Positions 61,323-64,000 of a stretch of 64,000 bases of DNA are shown one piece after another. This DNA is from Streptomyces sp. SCSIO 75703 (GTDB lineage: Bacteria > Actinomycetota > Actinomycetes > Streptomycetales > Streptomycetaceae): contig NZ_CP144555.1 in the NCBI RefSeq assembly GCF_036607905.1, positions 4,588,001-4,652,000 of the forward strand, read 5' to 3'. How positions within the stretch are numbered: the first letter of the stretch is position 1; each line of letters begins with the position of its first letter. The notes under the pieces were generated by a model. It saw only the letters and a list, made by a program, of their open reading frames with translations, did not search any database and was not told the DNA's origin. The position numbers were made by a program, and so were the translations under genes.

Positions 61323-61976
61323 ACGGCCCCCCGCCCTCGGCCGGGCGGGCGGGTCCGGGACCCCGCTGCGTTTGTGGGGGACGAGGCAGCGTTCAACATC
61401 TGAGGCACCCTAGCGTTGTCCGGCTGATTCCGTAAAACCATCCACGTCATTCCTGTATTCGGCTTCACGGCTCGCTGCGCGACTACCCGCAATTCCCCGA
61501 GAGTTGACCTGCGGGATTACGTGACGGGCCCCACACGACGGCATGTTGCCGCCCGACTGCCCGGCGCACACCGGATGGGGAGACGCTCCCGGCTTGTCAT
61601 GATTCATCGCTTCTCAGGCGCACATAAGGACACCGGAGGGCGGTCCGGAATGCGCCGCCGGGACACCCGCGCTTCCCGGCCACGCCCCACCACCGCGCCC
61701 CGCGGCGTGAATTCGTATTTCCTGCGAAGAAGGTGTGTGGGCAGGGAAACGAGGTGGCCGGAATTCCCCGTGCGGGTCCCCCGTCGAATTCCTGTACGGC
61801 ACCCCTCGGTCGTGCTCCGCGGGCCCTCGGCCGGGCCGCTCCGTCCGGGGTCCGGCGCGGACGTCGTGTCACCTGCCGCATAGTGGGGCCCCGTTGGTGG
61901 CACGATGGTTCTGGCGGGGGTGCGCCGGATCGCGCCCCGGGCCGGGAGTGCGGACCGACCGAGGGTGTGATCAGTT
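61323..61976. other. 654-base gene-free stretch upstream of the acyltransferase
   Basis: No gene is convincing on either strand. The part 61420-61800 is A+T-richer than its surroundings. GAATTC occurs three times (61709, 61761, 61786), which is unusual in this base composition. The region includes the acyltransferase promoter listed separately and the start of the 64-residue gene. Confidence 0.5.
61407..61436 (-). promoter_or_regulatory. Promoter of the acyltransferase gene
   Basis: On the minus strand TTTACG (complement of 61431-61436) is followed after 18 bases by TAGGGT (complement of 61407-61412), a usable -35/-10 pair about 85 bases upstream of the ATG. Confidence 0.5.
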
Positions 61977-62171
61977 GTGGCCATTTCACTGTCCGTGGTG
62001 CTGCTGTTGGCGATCATCCTGGTGGTGCTGCTACGCGGCGGCTCCCTCAAGGCGGGCCCGGCGATCGTCGCGATCCTCTTCGGCTTCTTCCTCGCCTCCA
62101 CGGGCATGGCCGACGACATCCAGCGGTTCCTGAACTCGATAGCGGACACGATCAACTCCATCCGCTTCTAG
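61977..62171 (+). CDS. 64-residue membrane protein
   Basis: GTG start with GAGGG 11 bases upstream. Two hydrophobic segments, about 3-19 (ISLSVVLLLAIILVVLL) and 27-43 (PAIVAILFGFFLASTG), are joined by a short RGGSLKAG loop; the C-terminus DDIQRFLNSIADTINSIRF is an amphipathic helix. Codon use is normal for the genus and the product is clearly not a shadow. I do not know its function. Confidence 0.8.
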   Translation: MAISLSVVLLLAIILVVLLRGGSLKAGPAIVAILFGFFLASTGMADDIQRFLNSIADTINSIRF

Positions 62172-62288
62172 GCACCCGGGAACCGCGACCCGCCCCCGCC
62201 CGCCCGACGGCGCCCCCACGCCCGCCGGGCCCCACCCCCGCGACGGCCCCGTCGCGGCCCGCCCCCCACGTCCACGGAGCGCGAACGA

Positions 62289-62324
62289 CTCCGGCCCGGC
62301 CCCCACAGGGGGACCGGGCCGGAG
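62289..62324. terminator. Terminator shared by the 64-residue gene and tRNA-Gly
   Basis: CTCCGGCCCGG-C-CCCC pairs with GGGG-A-CCGGGCCGGAG except for the one mismatch (15 bp), with a 4-base loop. It lies between the two convergent genes. Confidence 0.8.
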
Positions 62325-62331
62325 CCACGAC

Positions 62332-62405
62332 TGGAGCGGGCGACGGGAATCGAACCCGCGTAGCTAGTTTGGAAGACTAGTGCTCTGCCATTGAGCTACG
62401 CCCGC
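62332..62405 (-). tRNA. tRNA-Gly (anticodon TCC)
   Basis: On the minus strand the acceptor arms GCGGGCG and CGCCCGC pair fully. The anticodon loop CTTCCAA, between CTAGT and ACTAG, gives anticodon TCC. The T-arm has GGTTCGATTCC. The 3' CCA is encoded (62332-62334). The D-arm is GCTC with AATGGCAGA and GAGC-type pairing. It reads GGA and GGG codons. Confidence 0.97.
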
Positions 62406-62563
62406 ACATCGCGCGCCACCGTCACCGCGGCGGCACTGGAGGCATCGTAGCGGGTCGGCACCGGTGCGCGCACACCCCGTTCCCACCCGTGCCGCACCGT
62501 CACGGGCGGGAGAACCCGGAGGCCGCGGCGCGCGGCGGCATGTACCCTACGTGTCGCACCAGA

Positions 62564-62640
62564 CGGGGTGTGGCGCAGCTTGGTAGCGCGTCCGCTTTGG
62601 GAGCGGAAGGCCGTGGGTTCAAATCCCGCCACCCCGACCA
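62564..62640 (+). tRNA. tRNA-Pro (anticodon TGG)
   Basis: Acceptor arms CGGGGTG and CACCCCG pair fully. The anticodon loop TTTGGGA, between TCCGC and GCGGA, gives anticodon TGG. The T-loop GGTTCAAATCC is standard, and the 3' ACCA is encoded. TACCCT at 62543-62548 is a possible -10. No integrated element adjoins. Confidence 0.97.
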
Positions 62641-62695
62641 TCCGCCGGCCGTTCCCGGCCGCGGCCCCGCCGGGGGTCCGTCCACACGGTCGCCT

Positions 62696-62725
62696 TTGGG
62701 GACGTGCAGGCGCTGCCGTTACTAT
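62696..62725 (+). promoter_or_regulatory. Promoter of tig
   Basis: TTGGGG (62696-62701) and TACTAT (62720-62725) are 18 bases apart, close to the principal sigma consensus. The leader is then about 100 bases, and AAGGAGA at 62820-62826 is the ribosome site. No regulator site is recognised. Confidence 0.6.
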
Positions 62726-62833
62726 GCAAGCTGCACGCCCGTGTGTCTCAGCGTCTGCAGTCTCCGGGCGGCGTAGCAGCCGGAGCCCCAGGTCCCGGCG
62801 ATCCCGAGAAGTCAGCCACAAGGAGACCGAACC

Positions 62834-64000
62834 GTGAAGAGCGCCGTGGAGACCCTGAACCCGACCCGGGTTCGGCTCACTGTCGAGGTGCCCTTCGAGG
62901 AGCTCAAGGACAGCCTCGACGCGGCGTACAAGAAGATCAACCAGCAGGTCACGGTGAAGGGCTTCCGCAAGGGCAAGATCCCTGCCCGCGTCATCGACCA
63001 GCGCTTCGGCCGCGGTGCGGTGCTGGAGGAGGCCGTCAACGACGCGCTTCCCAAGTTCTACACCGACGCCGTCAACGAGGCCGAGCTGAACCCGCTGGGC
63101 CAGCCCGAGGTCGACATCACCGAGCTGAAGGACGGCGAGACGCTGAACTTCACCGCCGAGGTCGACATCCGCCCGGCCCTCGAGATCCCGGACTACTCCG
63201 GCATCGAGGTCGAGGTCGACGCCGTCGAGGTCACCGACGAGGACCTCGACAAGTCGGTGGAGCAGCTCCGCGAGCGCTTCGCCACCACCTCGCCGGTCGA
63301 GCGCGCGGCCGAGGACGGCGACGTCGTCACCCTCGACCTGCGCGCCGAGGTCGACGGCGAGGTGCTGGAGGACGGCGTCGCCGACGGCGTCTCCTACACC
63401 ATCGGCTCCGGCGAGCTGCTCGACGGCATCGACGACGCCGTCAAGGGCCTGGAGGCCGGCGGCGAGGCCACCTTCGCCTCCGAGCTGAAGGGCGGCTCGG
63501 CGGCCGGCAAGGAGGCCCAGGTCACCGTCAAGGTCACCCAGGTCGCCAAGCGCGAGCTGCCCGAGCTGGACGACGACTTCGCCCAGCTCGCCTCCGAGTT
63601 CGACACGCTGGAGGAGCTGAAGGCCGACAGCCGCAAGCGGCTGGCCGACATGAAGCAGTACGACCAGGCCACCCAGGCCCAGGAGCGCGTGCTCGACAAG
63701 CTCCTGGAGCTCGTCGAGGTGCCCGTCCCCGAGAAGCTCCTCGAGGACGAGATCAACACCCGCAAGCACAACCTGGAGCACCACCAGCTCGGCCAGATGG
63801 GCCTCACCCTCGACAAGTACCTGGAGCTCCAGGGCAAGACCGCCGAGGAGTTCGAGACCGAGACCCGCGAGGCCGCCGTCAAGGGCATCAAGACCCAGTT
63901 CGTCCTCGACGAGCTGGTCAAGCAGGAGAAGCTCAACGTCAACCAGGAGGAGCTGACCGAGCACCTCATGCGGCGCGCGGCCTCCTCCGGCATGTCCCCC
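62834..64000 (+). CDS. tig: Trigger factor, 5' part
   Basis: GTG start with AAGGAGA 7 bases upstream. The frame is open to the window edge, giving 389 residues of an expected 460-470. The N-terminal ribosome-binding domain includes the signature GFRKGKIP near residue 44. The FKBP-type prolyl isomerase domain is at about 150-235 and the helical chaperone arms follow. It binds nascent chains at the ribosome exit. In Streptomyces tig is normally followed by clpP genes, which would lie outside. Codon use is strongly biased, as in a highly expressed gene. Confidence 0.97.
   Translation, partial: MKSAVETLNPTRVRLTVEVPFEELKDSLDAAYKKINQQVTVKGFRKGKIPARVIDQRFGRGAVLEEAVNDALPKFYTDAVNEAELNPLGQPEVDITELKDGETLNFTAEVDIRPALEIPDYSGIEVEVDAVEVTDEDLDKSVEQLRERFATTSPVERAAEDGDVVTLDLRAEVDGEVLEDGVADGVSYTIGSGELLDGIDDAVKGLEAGGEATFASELKGGSAAGKEAQVTVKVTQVAKRELPELDDDFAQLASEFDTLEELKADSRKRLADMKQYDQATQAQERVLDKLLELVEVPVPEKLLEDEINTRKHNLEHHQLGQMGLTLDKYLELQGKTAEEFETETREAAVKGIKTQFVLDELVKQEKLNVNQEELTEHLMRRAASSGMSP

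Noticed and set aside
61410..61607. 65-codon minus-strand frame upstream of the acyltransferase
   Set aside because: No ribosome site, no hydrophobic or structured segment, and it would overlap the likely promoter at 61407-61436.
62332..62640. tRNA genes as attachment sites of an integrated element
   Set aside because: Both tRNAs are intact, and neighbours are core genes; no integrase, excisionase, replication gene or duplicated tRNA end is present.

Overview
The window is a stretch of Streptomyces chromosome. The evidence is a very high G+C content with G/C-ending codons, frequent GTG and TTG starts, AAGGAGG-type ribosome sites, and gene content typical of the genus (SsbB, LAxTG sortase substrate, PknG-type kinase, mycothiol-linked DsbA-like protein, Nur-type operator before sodF). 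It is core chromosome: I see no insertion sequence, prophage, integrative element, CRISPR array or biosynthetic cluster. The first and last genes are cut by the window edges.

Layout. 1-4.2 kb: two dynamin-like GTPases (probably dynA-dynB) and ssbB, a sporulation-division/chromosome group, with DnaA-box-like sites before ssbB. 4.5-9.1 kb: a thioester-domain surface protein with a LAATG sorting signal, then ettA, a hotdog thioesterase and a coupled unknown gene. 9.1-16.3 kb: a minus-strand three-gene ABC exporter operon whose ATPase carries a C-terminal AbrB-like domain. 16.4-18 kb: truncated haemoglobin and an isoaspartyl-methyltransferase-like protein.

18-28.9 kb: the most interesting block. 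It reads, in transcription order, GlnX-like membrane protein, GlnH-like binding protein, an unknown helical protein, PknG-like kinase, PP2C phosphatase, vWA protein and FHA protein. This joins the actinobacterial GlnH-GlnX-PknG nutrient-sensing module to a kinase/phosphatase/vWA/FHA set resembling TerY-P triads. PknG, the phosphatase and the FHA protein each carry two C4 zinc-ribbon-like modules. MscS follows upstream.

30.5-48.2 kb: HNH endonuclease, GH84 glycosidase with an altered catalytic Asp pair, malQ, aminopeptidase N, a UTRA-only regulator, asd, a large secreted subtilisin, a decayed Nudix gene and a beta-lactamase-fold hydrolase. 48.4-64 kb: a possible endonuclease-fold protein, a second aminopeptidase N, a Cys-x-x-Ala relative of Rv2466c with a SigR-like promoter, sodF with a Nur box, an amino-acid permease, bioY, rpiB, nei, a membrane SpoIIE-type phosphatase, an HD protein, an acyltransferase, a tiny membrane protein, tRNA-Gly(TCC), tRNA-Pro(TGG) and the start of tig. 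The series tig-nei-rpiB-Rv2466c-pepN is also present in Mycobacterium tuberculosis (Rv2462c-Rv2467), so this part is ancestral actinobacterial backbone with Streptomyces insertions.

Most convergent gene pairs are separated by strong GC hairpins, listed as terminators. Several genes start 6-9 bases after a TAnnnT- or CACACT-type -10 element, which suggests leaderless transcripts.
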